DNA from: Psychrobacter piscatorii
Lineage (GTDB): Bacteria > Pseudomonadota > Gammaproteobacteria > Pseudomonadales > Moraxellaceae
Assembly (NCBI RefSeq): GCF_001444505.1
Contig: NZ_LNDJ01000129.1
Location: forward strand, 1 to 63,391
Direction: 5' to 3'
Length of the DNA stretch: 63,391 bases
Within the stretch, counting starts at the first letter, position 1, and the number at the start of each line of letters is the position of its first letter. The notes beneath the pieces are model-generated. The model made no database searches and was not told the origin of the DNA. It saw only the letters and a list, made by a program, of their open reading frames with translations. Below are positions 34,674-44,188 of the stretch, piece after piece. The position numbers were made by a program, and so were the translations under genes.

Positions 34674-35417
34674 TTAAACCACCATCCCTGCATCCCATAA
34701 GCAAAACTCACCAAACTTGCCTTTTTTACTCACGCCACCAGCCACACGCCCAGCATCAGTCAATACTAGCTCACCATCTTGAGATTGTAGGTAACCCGCT
34801 GCAAGCAACTTATCATTTAACTCTTGGGTCTTGAGACCTAATTCTTTAGCAAGCTTGGCGGTGGTCAGTTTAGAATAACTAGGTGCGGCGTCTGTTGTAG
34901 ATGTGACGATTGCGTTGGTAGGAGCGCTCATTGTTTTGGTGCTAGGTTCAGGCTGGTTCTCAGTTTCAGTGACTTTTTCAAGAGACATCCTAACTTCATC
35001 ACTGATACGAATAATGCGTTGCGCTTCTTCATAAGTATCAGCATAAAGCTTAGCATCGTCATTACGATAAATCAGTACGCCCATCTCATTATTATTGACT
35101 TGGCTAAATTCGTACAGGTTCAAACTGGTAATAATGCACTCGTTTTCATTCAGGTAGCATTTCGCATGCAAGTTTTTGCAAAAGCTGGTACGAATAAACG
35201 TTAAGTTTTTTAACCAGTTTATTTCTTCTGGATGTAAGTCATTTTTGCCATAGACAATGCGAATATCGATTTTTAGACGGTTGCGATCTTCTAGCAGCTC
35301 TTTAATGCGTTCATTCAGCTTTAAATATGGGCTAATAATAATCAACCGATCAGACGCATTTTTAATCAACTCTTCTAAATGATAAGTCGTCCCACTGCTA
35401 TTCAAAAATTTTGCCAT
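34674..35417 (-). CDS. PLD-like protein with C-terminal winged-helix-like domain
   Basis: A 247-residue protein. The N-terminal about 155 residues are a single phospholipase D-like domain: LIIISPYLKLN, then HAKCYLNE where the HKD pattern HxK(x4)D has Glu for Asp, then ITSLNLYEFS and NNEMGVLIY. Single-domain PLD proteins such as Nuc dimerise to complete a site. A Thr/Ser/Pro-rich linker follows to about 185. The C-terminal about 60 residues (KLTTAKLAKELGLKTQELND, LAAGYLQ, LTDAGRVAGG, FCLWDAG) look like a helix-turn-helix seen in antirepressor- and nuclease-linked proteins. It may bind or cut DNA; catalytic competence is uncertain. Start: AAGGAAG before the ATG at 35417. No partner gene. Confidence 0.8.
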   Translation of the reverse strand: MAKFLNSSGTTYHLEELIKNASDRLIIISPYLKLNERIKELLEDRNRLKIDIRIVYGKNDLHPEEINWLKNLTFIRTSFCKNLHAKCYLNENECIITSLNLYEFSQVNNNEMGVLIYRNDDAKLYADTYEEAQRIIRISDEVRMSLEKVTETENQPEPSTKTMSAPTNAIVTSTTDAAPSYSKLTTAKLAKELGLKTQELNDKLLAAGYLQSQDGELVLTDAGRVAGGVSKKGKFGEFCLWDAGMVV

Positions 35418-35463
35418 GCTCACTTCCTTAGATATAACTGTCAAAAACTTCATAATTATTCAC

Positions 35464-35500
35464 AAAAAAGCCCATCCCTAGCGTACTAGAAATGGGCTTG
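35464..35500 (-). terminator. Terminator of glnS
   Basis: Stem AAGCCCAT/ATGGGCTT with an imperfect inner arm and T6 on the minus strand. Confidence 0.88.
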
Positions 35501-35579
35501 CTTGCAAACTACTATTGTTTAGTATTGTTTCAAAACATCATTTTAGCAATGACATTTTTAGAGACGGGGCCAACAGAGA

Positions 35580-37319
35580 TTACGCGGGCTTGTAGCTATC
35601 GCGCAAGCTAACGATTTGGTTAAAGACTGGCTTATCCGTGCTGTGATCTTCGCTATCGGTGATAAAGTACCCTTCACGCTCAAACTGGAAACGCGTGCCA
35701 GCATCAGCATGGGCTAAAGATGGCTCAACGACAGCATACAGCTCAGTGAGCGAGTCAGGGTTTAGTGCTTGATGGACATCAGCGACGCCACTTGGGTCCT
35801 CAGCACTGAATAGTTGCTCGTACATGCGCACGGTCGCTGGCACACCTTGACTGGCTGATACCCAATGAATCACCCCTTTAACCTTGCGGCCTTCAGGATT
35901 GTTGCCCAGCGTAGCAGGATCAATTGTCGCTTTTAGCTCAACAACATTGCCATTTTCATCAGTGATATGCTCAGTGACGGCTAGCACGTAAGTGTTACGC
36001 AGACGAATCTCTGGCTTTTCTGGTGATAGGCGCTTGTAGCCTGCTGGAGGTTCAATCTCGTAATCACCTTGATCGATATATAAAGTCTCGGTAAACGGAA
36101 TCTCACGCTCACCCATATCGACGTTAGGATGGTTCGGCTGCGTCAACCAAAGCGTCTGCGTCGCATCGTCAAAACGTGCATTAACGCTATCGGCTTTTTG
36201 CGTCTCCCAACTGCTGACGGCATCAGAGAAGTTAGTGATGGTCACCTTTAATGGCTTTAGTACCGCCATGCCGCGACCAGTAGTCGTCTCTAACGATTGA
36301 CGAACGCTAAACTCTAGTAAACGAAAATCAACCACGCTATCGGCTTTGGTCACGCCCACACGCTCACAAAAGTCACGCAAGCCCTCTGGCGTATAACCAC
36401 GGCGGCGCATACCAGCGACGGTCGGCATACGTGGATCGTCCCAACCACTCACGATGCCTTCATCAACGAGCTGCTTAAGCTTACGCTTACTGGTCAATGT
36501 ATGATCCACATTTAAGCGGCTAAACTCATATTGATGCGGCGGCACGTCAAAGCCGATCTTGGCGATGACCCAATCATAGAATGGACGATGGTCTTCAAAC
36601 TCAAGCGTACATAGTGAATGGGTAATACCTTCGAGCGCATCAGAGAGTGGATGCGCAAAGTCATACATCGGATAAATGCACCATTTATCACCAGTCTGAT
36701 GATGAGATTGATGCATCACGCGGTAAATGACAGGGTCACGCAGGTTCATATTTGGGCTTGCCATATCGATCTTGGCGCGCAATACCGCCTTACCTTCAGC
36801 GTACTTACCGTCTTTCATATCATTAAAAAGGGCTAGGTTTTCCTCAACACTGGCATCACGCTGCGGAGATGGCGTTCCCGCTTCATTAAATGAACCACGG
36901 TTATCGCGAATCTGCTCAGGCGTTTGCAAATCGACATAGGCATCGCCTTGCTCGATTAACTGTATTGCCCATGCATGTAGCTGATCAAAATAACTTGACG
37001 CGTGATACGCCTCGCCTGCCCACTCAAAACCGAGCCATTTCACATCATTTTCAATATTATCGATATAATCTTGTTTTTCTGCAGTTGGGTTGGTGTCATC
37101 AAAACGCAGGTTACACACACCGCCGAACTCTTTGGCCACACCAAAGTTTAGGCAGATAGATTTTACGTGACCTAAGTGCAAGTAGCCATTTGGCTCAGGC
37201 GGAAAACGTGTGACAATTTGCTGGTATCTTTGCGCATTGACATCGTCACGAATGATATTACGAATAAAGTCGTTTTTTACTTCGTCTTTTTGTGCATTGT
37301 TGCTTGAGTGCTCACTCAT
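35580..37319 (-). CDS. glnS: Glutaminyl-tRNA synthetase
   Basis: A 579-residue class I aminoacyl-tRNA synthetase that charges tRNA-Gln. The HIGH motif is PEPNGYLHLGHVKSI near residue 43, and the KMSKS-type motif is LTSKRKLKQL. LRFDDTNP, DWVIAKIGFD and the C-terminal anticodon-binding beta-barrels (FTETLYIDQGDYE, NTYVLAVTEHI, KVKGVIHWVSA) are all present. Full length relative to E. coli GlnRS (about 554). Its presence means direct charging of Gln. Start: TTAGGAGC 9 nt before the ATG. Monocistronic with a terminator. Confidence 0.98.
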   Translation of the reverse strand: MSEHSSNNAQKDEVKNDFIRNIIRDDVNAQRYQQIVTRFPPEPNGYLHLGHVKSICLNFGVAKEFGGVCNLRFDDTNPTAEKQDYIDNIENDVKWLGFEWAGEAYHASSYFDQLHAWAIQLIEQGDAYVDLQTPEQIRDNRGSFNEAGTPSPQRDASVEENLALFNDMKDGKYAEGKAVLRAKIDMASPNMNLRDPVIYRVMHQSHHQTGDKWCIYPMYDFAHPLSDALEGITHSLCTLEFEDHRPFYDWVIAKIGFDVPPHQYEFSRLNVDHTLTSKRKLKQLVDEGIVSGWDDPRMPTVAGMRRRGYTPEGLRDFCERVGVTKADSVVDFRLLEFSVRQSLETTTGRGMAVLKPLKVTITNFSDAVSSWETQKADSVNARFDDATQTLWLTQPNHPNVDMGEREIPFTETLYIDQGDYEIEPPAGYKRLSPEKPEIRLRNTYVLAVTEHITDENGNVVELKATIDPATLGNNPEGRKVKGVIHWVSASQGVPATVRMYEQLFSAEDPSGVADVHQALNPDSLTELYAVVEPSLAHADAGTRFQFEREGYFITDSEDHSTDKPVFNQIVSLRDSYKPA

Positions 37320-37633
37320 CGGATATTGCTCCTAACGCAAATTGTCAATTTGTGATACGTGCCATCACGCATTACAAAACGTTCAAAATAAATTATTAAA
37401 ATAAATTGGGATATAAAAACTCAGATAACGCGTCCGCATTATCACAATTTATCAAAGCTGATCAAAAATGGCTAAAGTTGCGTTATTCTATCAGCTTTTG
37501 CAAACGCATTAACAGCCTGATACATGACACGGGATAAAAAAGCCGTTAGACTACCCGTAACTTTTTAACAACCAACTTTTAACCACCACTTGACAGCATC
37601 ATTTAAGGCGCTGCAATCAAAAAGGAATATCCC
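37320..37633. other. Divergent spacer glnS / ppiB, no gene seen
   Basis: AT-rich 314 bp holding promoters of both genes. AATAAATTATTAAAATAAATT near 37390 is a short direct repeat; nothing else stands out. Confidence 0.5.
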
Positions 37634-38149
37634 ATGGTAGACATGCCACCAGTAGTAGAACTTGACACCAATATGGGTGCGATCGTTATCGAACTCAACG
37701 AAGAAAAAGCACCAAAAACCGTAGAAAACTTTTTGAACTACGTAAAATCTGGTCAGTATGACGGTACGATTTTCCATCGCATTATTGATGGTTTCATGAT
37801 TCAAGGCGGCGGAATGGACGCTGAGATGAATGAAAAACCAACCAACGCGCCTATCGAAAATGAAGCGGACAATGGTTTGAAAAACGACAAAGGTACTATC
37901 GCAATGGCGCGTACCCAAGATCCACATTCAGCAACTAGCCAATTCTTCATCAACGTAAAAGACAATGATTTCCTAAACCACTCTGGCAAAAACATGCAAG
38001 GTTGGGGTTACACGGTGTTTGGTAAAGTCACCAGCGGTATGGATGTAATCGAAAAAATGAAAGGCGTACCAACTGGTCGTTTCGGCATGCATGCTGATGT
38101 GCCAAAAGAGCCAGTTGTTATCAACTCAGCAACCATCATTACTCAGTAA
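37634..38149 (+). CDS. ppiB: Cytosolic peptidyl-prolyl cis-trans isomerase B (cyclophilin)
   Basis: A 171-residue cyclophilin that speeds prolyl isomerisation in protein folding. Signature: [19 protein letters not shown] with the catalytic Arg, [25 protein letters not shown], and [18 protein letters not shown]. No signal peptide, so it is the cytosolic PpiB type. Start: AAGGAATATCCC before the ATG. lpxH is 123 bp downstream, as ppiB and lpxH are neighbours in several gammaproteobacteria, including E. coli. A 9-bp hairpin without a T-tract lies between. Confidence 0.96.
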   Translation: MVDMPPVVELDTNMGAIVIELNEEKAPKTVENFLNYVKSGQYDGTIFHRIIDGFMIQGGGMDAEMNEKPTNAPIENEADNGLKNDKGTIAMARTQDPHSATSQFFINVKDNDFLNHSGKNMQGWGYTVFGKVTSGMDVIEKMKGVPTGRFGMHADVPKEPVVINSATIITQ

Positions 38150-38204
38150 TAGTCATTCAATAGCAGCTAGTCAGTAATAGTTACTTAGCGATAGCTGTGA
38201 ATGA

Positions 38205-38243
38205 GCGAGCATTTTCTAGTAGAACTTACTAAGTAATGCTCGC
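38205..38243 (+). other. Inverted repeat between ppiB and lpxH
   Basis: GCGAGCATT (38205-38213) and AATGCTCGC (38235-38243) can pair around a 21-nt loop. No T-tract follows; a weak terminator or processing site is possible. Confidence 0.5.
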
Positions 38244-38272
38244 CATACGATAAGTCACGAGGATCAAGATAA

Positions 38273-39160
38273 ATGCAACGTTTTAATCACTTAATCACGA
38301 CCCGCCCTCATCAAGTGCGGCAAGTATTGATTAGCGATTTGCATTTATCGCCTCAGGAGCCTGCCTTAGTGCAGGCTTTTTTGGCGCTGCTCGATGACTG
38401 TCTTGCTCTGCCCGCGCTCAAACGCCTCTTTATATTGGGCGACTGGTTTGAGGTGTGGCTAGGTGATGATATGTATTTATCCCTATTAAAAGAAGAAAGG
38501 TTAGAGGACGAACAAATAACGCACTGGCTAACGCCGCTTATCGCCAAACTCAAGCAGCTACGTATCAATGGCTGTGAAATATTAGTCATGCATGGCAACC
38601 GTGATTTTTTGTTAGGACAGCCGTTTTGCAATCTGTTCGGTGGGGAGCTGATAAGCGAGCCGTATACTTTGACTGTTGGTCAACAGAGTTATCGTTTAGA
38701 GCACGGTGACGCACTCTGTACCGATGACAAGAAATATCAACTCTTTCGTAAAATTATGCGCAACCGCCTAACTCAGTGGTATCTGCTTAATAAGTCGTTA
38801 GAGAAACGCTTAGCCATCGCAGACAACATGCGCAAAAAAAGCCAGCAGAACAATGCTACTAAAGCGGCTTATATCATGGATGTGAATGATGAGGCCGTAC
38901 GTCAGGCCATTACTGACAGCGATGCTTTATTGCACGGACATACGCATCGTCCAGATATTCATCAGGCGACTGCTGATAAAAAACGCTACGTGCTTGGTGA
39001 TTGGCGCTTGCTAGATAAAGACACTCGCCAGCCGAAAGTAAGCGCTGTGATTGGTGCAGTGACAGATGACCAGCATTCAAATGACCGTTTGAATAGTAAT
39101 AATTTAAGCAGTGATGATGCTGAGTTTGAGTTATATGAGTTTGAATGTCTTATTCGCTAA
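38273..39160 (+). CDS. lpxH: UDP-2,3-diacylglucosamine pyrophosphatase LpxH
   Basis: A 295-residue calcineurin-like metallophosphoesterase that hydrolyses UDP-2,3-diacylglucosamine to lipid X in lipid A synthesis. Metal ligands lie in ISDLHLSP, LGDWFEVWLGDD, MHGNRDFLLG and the C-terminal LLHGHTHRPDIH. It is longer than E. coli LpxH (240): an acidic Asn/Asp/Ser-rich stretch of about 30 residues follows WRLLDKD near the end before ELYEFECLI. Peripheral membrane enzyme. Start: GAGGATCAAGATAA before the ATG. Likely co-transcribed with ppiB and ended by the terminator at 39231. Confidence 0.95.
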   Translation: MQRFNHLITTRPHQVRQVLISDLHLSPQEPALVQAFLALLDDCLALPALKRLFILGDWFEVWLGDDMYLSLLKEERLEDEQITHWLTPLIAKLKQLRINGCEILVMHGNRDFLLGQPFCNLFGGELISEPYTLTVGQQSYRLEHGDALCTDDKKYQLFRKIMRNRLTQWYLLNKSLEKRLAIADNMRKKSQQNNATKAAYIMDVNDEAVRQAITDSDALLHGHTHRPDIHQATADKKRYVLGDWRLLDKDTRQPKVSAVIGAVTDDQHSNDRLNSNNLSSDDAEFELYEFECLIR

Positions 39161-39167
39161 AATGCGT

Positions 39168-39201
39168 TTAATGGCGCTTTAAACTTAATGGCGTTTTAAA
39201 C
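39168..39201. repeat. 17-bp tandem duplication
   Basis: TTAATGGCGCTTTAAAC followed directly by TTAATGGCGTTTTAAAC; one mismatch. Flanking AATGCGT and ACGCAT could pair and loop the repeats out. Located just past the lpxH stop. Confidence 0.85.
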
Positions 39202-39230
39202 AACGCATCTAAACAATATTTCTTCGATAT

Positions 39231-39267
39231 AAAAAGGGTCTGTTGATAGTTCAACAGACCCTTTTTA
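39231..39267. terminator. Bidirectional terminator, lpxH / orn
   Basis: AAAAAGGGTCTGTTGA/TCAACAGACCCTTTTT, 16-bp stem with a 5-nt loop between convergent genes. Confidence 0.93.
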
Positions 39268-39304
39268 CGTTTACTACAATCTTGAACTGCTTATCGCTCG
39301 CTAT

Positions 39305-39892
39305 CTAATCCATCAATTTAAAGAAATGCTGACGATAATGCTTTAGCTCACGAATAGAGTCGCGAATATCATCCAATGCTAAATGACTGCCCCCTTTTTC
39401 AAAGTTCTTTAGAATGTCAGGACGCCAGCGGAAACACAGCTCTTTAATTGACGATACATCAAGGTTACGATAATGAAAGAAGCGCTCAAGCTCTGGCATT
39501 TGGCGCGCCATAAAGCGGCGATCTTGACAGATAGAGTTGCCGCACATTGGTGACTTGCCACTATCGACCCATTTACTCAGAAACTTGATGGTTTCAGCTT
39601 CCGCTTCCGCCAATGTCACCGTGCTACGACGCACACGGTCGACCAATCCTGACTGACCATGTTGCTTGGTATTCCAGTCATCCATCTTATTTAAGACTTG
39701 ATCCGATACTTTGATCGCAAACACAGGCCCTTCAGCAAGCACATTCAAATCTTCGTCAGTCACGACAGTGGCAATCTCGATAATCTCATCGTTTAAGGTA
39801 TCAAGTCCGGTCATTTCTAAATCAATCCACACCAGCCCTTTTTTGCCTTGATTTTTGATCTTAATCTTATTGGGATGGTCACCGGTAGCCAT
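39305..39892 (-). CDS. orn: Oligoribonuclease
   Basis: A 195-residue DEDDh 3'-5' exoribonuclease that degrades 2-5 nt RNA oligomers, including pGpG from cyclic-di-GMP turnover. Motifs: [12 protein letters not shown] (Asp and Glu), [16 protein letters not shown], and [19 protein letters not shown] (the H and D of DEDDh). About 15 basic residues precede the core. The ATG at 39892 has AGGATATTTT upstream; the frame extends to 39907. rsgA diverges upstream, a common orn-rsgA neighbourhood in gammaproteobacteria. Cytosolic homodimer. Confidence 0.96.
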   Translation of the reverse strand: MATGDHPNKIKIKNQGKKGLVWIDLEMTGLDTLNDEIIEIATVVTDEDLNVLAEGPVFAIKVSDQVLNKMDDWNTKQHGQSGLVDRVRRSTVTLAEAEAETIKFLSKWVDSGKSPMCGNSICQDRRFMARQMPELERFFHYRNLDVSSIKELCFRWRPDILKNFEKGGSHLALDDIRDSIRELKHYRQHFFKLMD

Positions 39893-40140
39893 AAAATATC
39901 CTATCATTCATAATTTTGAAAAAACAACTTTAAAAAAAAACAACTTTAGAAAAACAATTGAAAAAACGTATTACACGTAGACACCCGTGCTCAGACAGTA
40001 TTGCAACACGCTACTTGGTTTAGAAAACCTATAGAGTCGTACAATATTACAAAACCACTGTCTGCCGCAGACGCTTTAGGCTGTATGTTAGCAAATTTTC
40101 ACGCTACACTTAGCAATATTTTTATAATAGGTCAAAACCC

Positions 40141-41244
40141 ATGGCATTAATCCGGCAACGCAAACTGACCAAACAACAGATTCGTCGTATCGACAAGCAG
40201 CAATTGTTAAGTCAAGACAGCATCGATGACAGCTTGATGGATGGCGTGGTCATGGCGCACTATGGTAAACAACTAGAAGTACAGGTAACAAGTCTACCTG
40301 CAGTGATACCTGAGCAGCCAGAGATTGCGCCTGATGATCCAGAGCCATTTTGGCAAGCGCTTGCGCTCGGCGACATCTGGCGCTGCCATGTACGCACTAA
40401 CTTGCCGATGCTAGCCGCTGGTGACCAAGTGCGCTGGAGTGCCGACTCCAACACAGGCTTTGGCCGTATCGAAGCCGTCAAACCGCGTACCTCATTGGTC
40501 TCTCGCCCTGACCGTTATCATAAGCTCAAACCTGTTGCCGCCAATGTTGATATTCTGGCCATCGTCTTTGCGCCATTGCCTGCCGCCGCTCCTACTTTGA
40601 TCGATCGCTATCTGGTCGTCTGCCATCACGCGGGCGTCAAACCACTGCTCGTCCTCAACAAAGCCGATCTGTTGGCACAAGAAAACGGCGTCGATACGAG
40701 TGAATTATTGGCACAGTATGCCGCACTCGGTTATGAAAGTGTTCTGACTTCGGTCGATTGCCCTGAAAATATCGCCGAGAGTGACGAGCAAGAAGGTCTC
40801 GATGAGCTAAAACGCTACATAGACAAGAAGTTGGTCATTTTTGCAGGGCAGTCTGGTGTTGGCAAAAGCAGCCTTATTAACGCCCTACTTCCTGAGTCTG
40901 GTCAAAGCGTCAATATCATCTCGCAAAATTCCAAGCTTGGTCAACATACCACGACGACCAGTCGACTACTGCCATTTAATCCAGACGATCTGACCCAAGG
41001 CGGCATCGTTGATACACCAGGTATTCGTGAATATGGTATCTGGCATCTGACGCCTGACGATATCATCTCAGGCTTCGTTGAGCTGGCGCCATTGGCTGGC
41101 GATTGCCAGTTCCGTGACTGTCGCCACACCCATAACAGCAAAGGCTGTGCACTATGGGAAGCCGTGGCTGACGGTACCGTATTACAGCGCCGCGTTGAAA
41201 ATCTCGTGACGCTACGAGAGGAAGCTGATACTAAGCTTTATTAA
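40141..41244 (+). CDS. rsgA: Ribosome small subunit-dependent GTPase RsgA
   Basis: A 367-residue circularly permuted GTPase that acts in late 30S subunit maturation. After an N-terminal OB fold (about 25-125) the G motifs come in the order G4 NKADL, G1 GQSGVGKSSLIN, G2 around GQHTTTTSRL, G3 DTPGIREYG. The C-terminal zinc module reads CQFRDCRHTHNSKGCALW. The N-terminus is basic (LIRQRKLTKQQIRRIDKQQ). Start: AGGTCAAAACCC before the ATG. Divergent from orn; the rhodanese gene follows 161 bp later on the same strand. Confidence 0.97.
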   Translation: MALIRQRKLTKQQIRRIDKQQLLSQDSIDDSLMDGVVMAHYGKQLEVQVTSLPAVIPEQPEIAPDDPEPFWQALALGDIWRCHVRTNLPMLAAGDQVRWSADSNTGFGRIEAVKPRTSLVSRPDRYHKLKPVAANVDILAIVFAPLPAAAPTLIDRYLVVCHHAGVKPLLVLNKADLLAQENGVDTSELLAQYAALGYESVLTSVDCPENIAESDEQEGLDELKRYIDKKLVIFAGQSGVGKSSLINALLPESGQSVNIISQNSKLGQHTTTTSRLLPFNPDDLTQGGIVDTPGIREYGIWHLTPDDIISGFVELAPLAGDCQFRDCRHTHNSKGCALWEAVADGTVLQRRVENLVTLREEADTKLY

Positions 41245-41405
41245 GCCCAATTAACGTCATTTCAAAGGCAAAATGACGGCTCAATTATTGACCGTGTCAT
41301 CGCCCGTTTACTATAGATGACCTTATCGGTATAATAGCGCCTTGTTCAATATCATTGGGCTGGCTTCTCAGCTCAATAGAACACCTATTTTTTTGGAGGT
41401 ATGGT

Positions 41406-41861
41406 TTGGATCGTGCGCTGGAATTTGTGGGCAACCACCCGTTTTTATTTGGTATATTAGCCGTACTTGCTATCCTGTTTTTTACCATTGAAAACAAACG
41501 TAGCGGTAGAAAAATATCGCCCAACACCCTTGGCATGATGGTCAACTCTCAAAACGCGCAGCTGATCGATATTCGCGCCAAGAAGAAGTTTGAATCAGGT
41601 TATATTCAAGGCAGCCGCAACATACCGTTCACTGACCTCAAAGAGCGCTTAGCAGAGATTCGTGCGATTGAGCAGCCAGTGATTATCATCTGCGACATGG
41701 GCGTACAAGCAGGCGCAGCCATTCAGATGATTGGTAAAGACAGTGTCTATCGCTTAGAGGGCGGTATTGGCGGCTGGCAAGGCGCTGGTATGCCATTGGT
41801 TGGTGTAAAAGACGCTAAATCAAAAAACAAAGCTAAGACCAAGCCTAGTTTAAGCAAATAG
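41406..41861 (+). CDS. Membrane-anchored rhodanese-like protein (YibN type)
   Basis: About 151 residues starting at a TTG with GGAGG 6 nt upstream (41395-41399); a longer frame opens at 41355 with no ribosome site. One transmembrane segment (HPFLFGILAVLAILFFTI, about 11-28) anchors a cytosolic rhodanese domain whose active Cys is C96 in IICDMGVQAG. The domain has GGIGGWQGAGMPL near its end and a basic tail. E. coli has yibN next to grxC and secB, the same order as here, which supports the assignment. Sulfur transfer is possible; the true role is unknown, though YibN has been linked to the membrane protein-insertion machinery. Confidence 0.87.
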   Translation: MDRALEFVGNHPFLFGILAVLAILFFTIENKRSGRKISPNTLGMMVNSQNAQLIDIRAKKKFESGYIQGSRNIPFTDLKERLAEIRAIEQPVIIICDMGVQAGAAIQMIGKDSVYRLEGGIGGWQGAGMPLVGVKDAKSKNKAKTKPSLSK

Positions 41862-41920
41862 TAGATTGGCTAAAATATAGCTTCTGACTAAAGAAAGCAT
41901 CCGATTAACGATAGCAAAAT

Positions 41921-41953
41921 AAAAAGACACCTTAGCAATAGGTGTCTTTTTTT
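41921..41953 (+). terminator. Terminator of the rhodanese gene
   Basis: AAAAAGACACCT/AGGTGTCTTTTTTT with a 7-nt loop. Confidence 0.9.
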
Positions 41954-42157
41954 ATATCCTGTTTATACTGCTACTGAGGGTTTTAAACTAAGACGGCTTG
42001 AATTTGTCATGCTCATCCCCACTTTAGTATGAGCAGAATCGAATACATTTGCCTTTACTCATTGATAACAGATTCTATCAATACTTAGACTATGATAATT
42101 TATCAGGCTATCTATAATAAGTTTGTTATCTCATAAATTTATAAATAAGGATTTACC

Positions 42158-42421
42158 ATGACTGTATCTGTTAAAGTTTATACGACCCCTATCTGCCCAT
42201 ACTGCTCAAATGCAAAGCAGCTACTAAAAACCAAAGGCGTTGATTACGAAGAAATCAGCATGCATGACATGAGTAGTGAAGATCGTCAAGCGCTGATGAA
42301 AAAAACCAATAACTATCGCACTGTGCCACAAATTTTCGTTGGTGAAACCTTTGTCGGCGGCTTTGATGAGCTGAATCAAATGAACCAGCAAGGCAAACTT
42401 GACGAGCTATTAGCGGGTTAA
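42158..42421 (+). CDS. grxC: Glutaredoxin 3
   Basis: An 87-residue class I glutaredoxin that reduces disulfides with glutathione. The active site is C13-P-Y-C16, the cis-Pro block is TVPQIFV, and the GSH-binding GGFDEL follows. Start: AAGGATTTACC before the ATG. Neighbours are rhodanese upstream and secB downstream, the conserved yibN-grxC-secB order, though here a terminator separates it from the first gene. Confidence 0.95.
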   Translation: MTVSVKVYTTPICPYCSNAKQLLKTKGVDYEEISMHDMSSEDRQALMKKTNNYRTVPQIFVGETFVGGFDELNQMNQQGKLDELLAG

Positions 42422-42450
42422 TCTGCTACCTTGCTTTACTGTCTGTTTTT

Positions 42451-42484
42451 ATTTATGTAAAGATAGAATTTATGTAAAGATAGA
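42451..42484. repeat. Perfect 17-bp tandem duplication
   Basis: ATTTATGTAAAGATAGA is present twice, back to back, between grxC and secB. Confidence 0.92.
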
Positions 42485-42620
42485 CAGTGGCAAGCTTGGA
42501 AACCGTAATAAAAAGTAAGGTTAAAAAAATATCGAGCTACACGCTTAGTTTATATTACAATGACTTTTTATTAATATGACCGTTTGCCCCATTATTTGAT
42601 TTAATTTTAGAGGATTTATC

Positions 42621-43073
42621 ATGGCTGAAGAACAAGCACAACCACAATTGGCACTAGAGCGTATCTATGTAAAAGATATGTCACTTGAAGTACCAGGCGC
42701 AAGCGTATTCACCAAAGAGTGGAACCCAGAGCTTGATATCAATTTGTCTAGCAATGCTGAAAAATTAGATGACGATCATTACCAAATCGTCCTAACCGTT
42801 AGCGTCACGGCAAAAAATGCTGAAGAAGCGGCATTTATCGCTGAAGTACATCAAGCAGGTATCTTCTTGTTAAAAGACATCCCAGAAGATCAAATCGGTC
42901 AAATCTTGGGTGCATACTGCCCTAACGTGCTGTTCCCATATGCCCGTGAAGTCATCAGCGACATCGTGACGCGTGGTAGCTTCCCGCAGCTATTGCTTGC
43001 ACCTGTGAACTTTGACCAAGCTTATGCACAAAGCCAGCAGCAAGCACAAGTTGATGCTCAAGGTAATGCTTAA
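42621..43073 (+). CDS. secB: Protein-export chaperone SecB
   Basis: A 150-residue cytosolic tetrameric chaperone that keeps preproteins unfolded and hands them to SecA. Recognised by [18 protein letters not shown], the HQAGIF segment, the [20 protein letters not shown] block and [15 protein letters not shown]. Start: AGAGGATTTATC before the ATG. It follows grxC and has its own terminator. gpsA, often next, is absent. Confidence 0.97.
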   Translation: MAEEQAQPQLALERIYVKDMSLEVPGASVFTKEWNPELDINLSSNAEKLDDDHYQIVLTVSVTAKNAEEAAFIAEVHQAGIFLLKDIPEDQIGQILGAYCPNVLFPYAREVISDIVTRGSFPQLLLAPVNFDQAYAQSQQQAQVDAQGNA

Positions 43074-43119
43074 GCGCTAACCAAAAATATATGAGCTCTA
43101 CGAGTCGTATATTTGATAA

Positions 43120-43158
43120 AAGGCCGTTTACTTATAATGAGTAAGCGGTTTTTTTGTG
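43120..43158 (+). terminator. Terminator of secB
   Basis: CCGTTTAC/GTAAGCGG stem (one G-U pair) with a 9-nt loop and T7 tail. Confidence 0.8.
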
Positions 43159-43240
43159 GGTGATTTTCAATCATGAGTCAGCAATATGCTGAATGCTTTT
43201 TATAGAAGATAAAATTATCCAATATATAAATATTAGCCAT

Positions 43241-43270
43241 AAAAAAGACCCTGCTATTAAACAGGGTCTT
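43241..43270 (-). terminator. Terminator of adk
   Basis: AAGACCCTG/CAGGGTCTT stem, 8-nt loop, T6 on the minus strand. Confidence 0.9.
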
Positions 43271-43315
43271 CAACGACCACATCGACTGGTTAAATTAATT
43301 AGCTAAAATCGAACA

Positions 43316-43990
<675 letters not shown>

Positions 43991-44188
43991 TCAATGGGAT
44001 TTTGGGATTACTACAACTTAGGGATTAATTGATTGCCAAGACACCTTACCTTGTGACCTGACAAACCTCAAGTTTTTTTCTAATTAGGGTCATGAGTTGC
44101 CATGACTTATCTTTCCATATAACACTGTTAAGCCTTTTGTGGTCAACAGCATTTATATGAAAAATACTCACAATAACCAACCCTAATA

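Noticed and set aside
34674..35417. Anti-phage defence island around the PLD-like gene
   Set aside because: Flanked directly by peroxiredoxin and glnS; no second defence-type gene or mobile marker is nearby.
37565..37927. 120-residue minus-strand frame opposite ppiB
   Set aside because: Shadow of the ppiB coding strand with aromatic-rich, unlikely composition.
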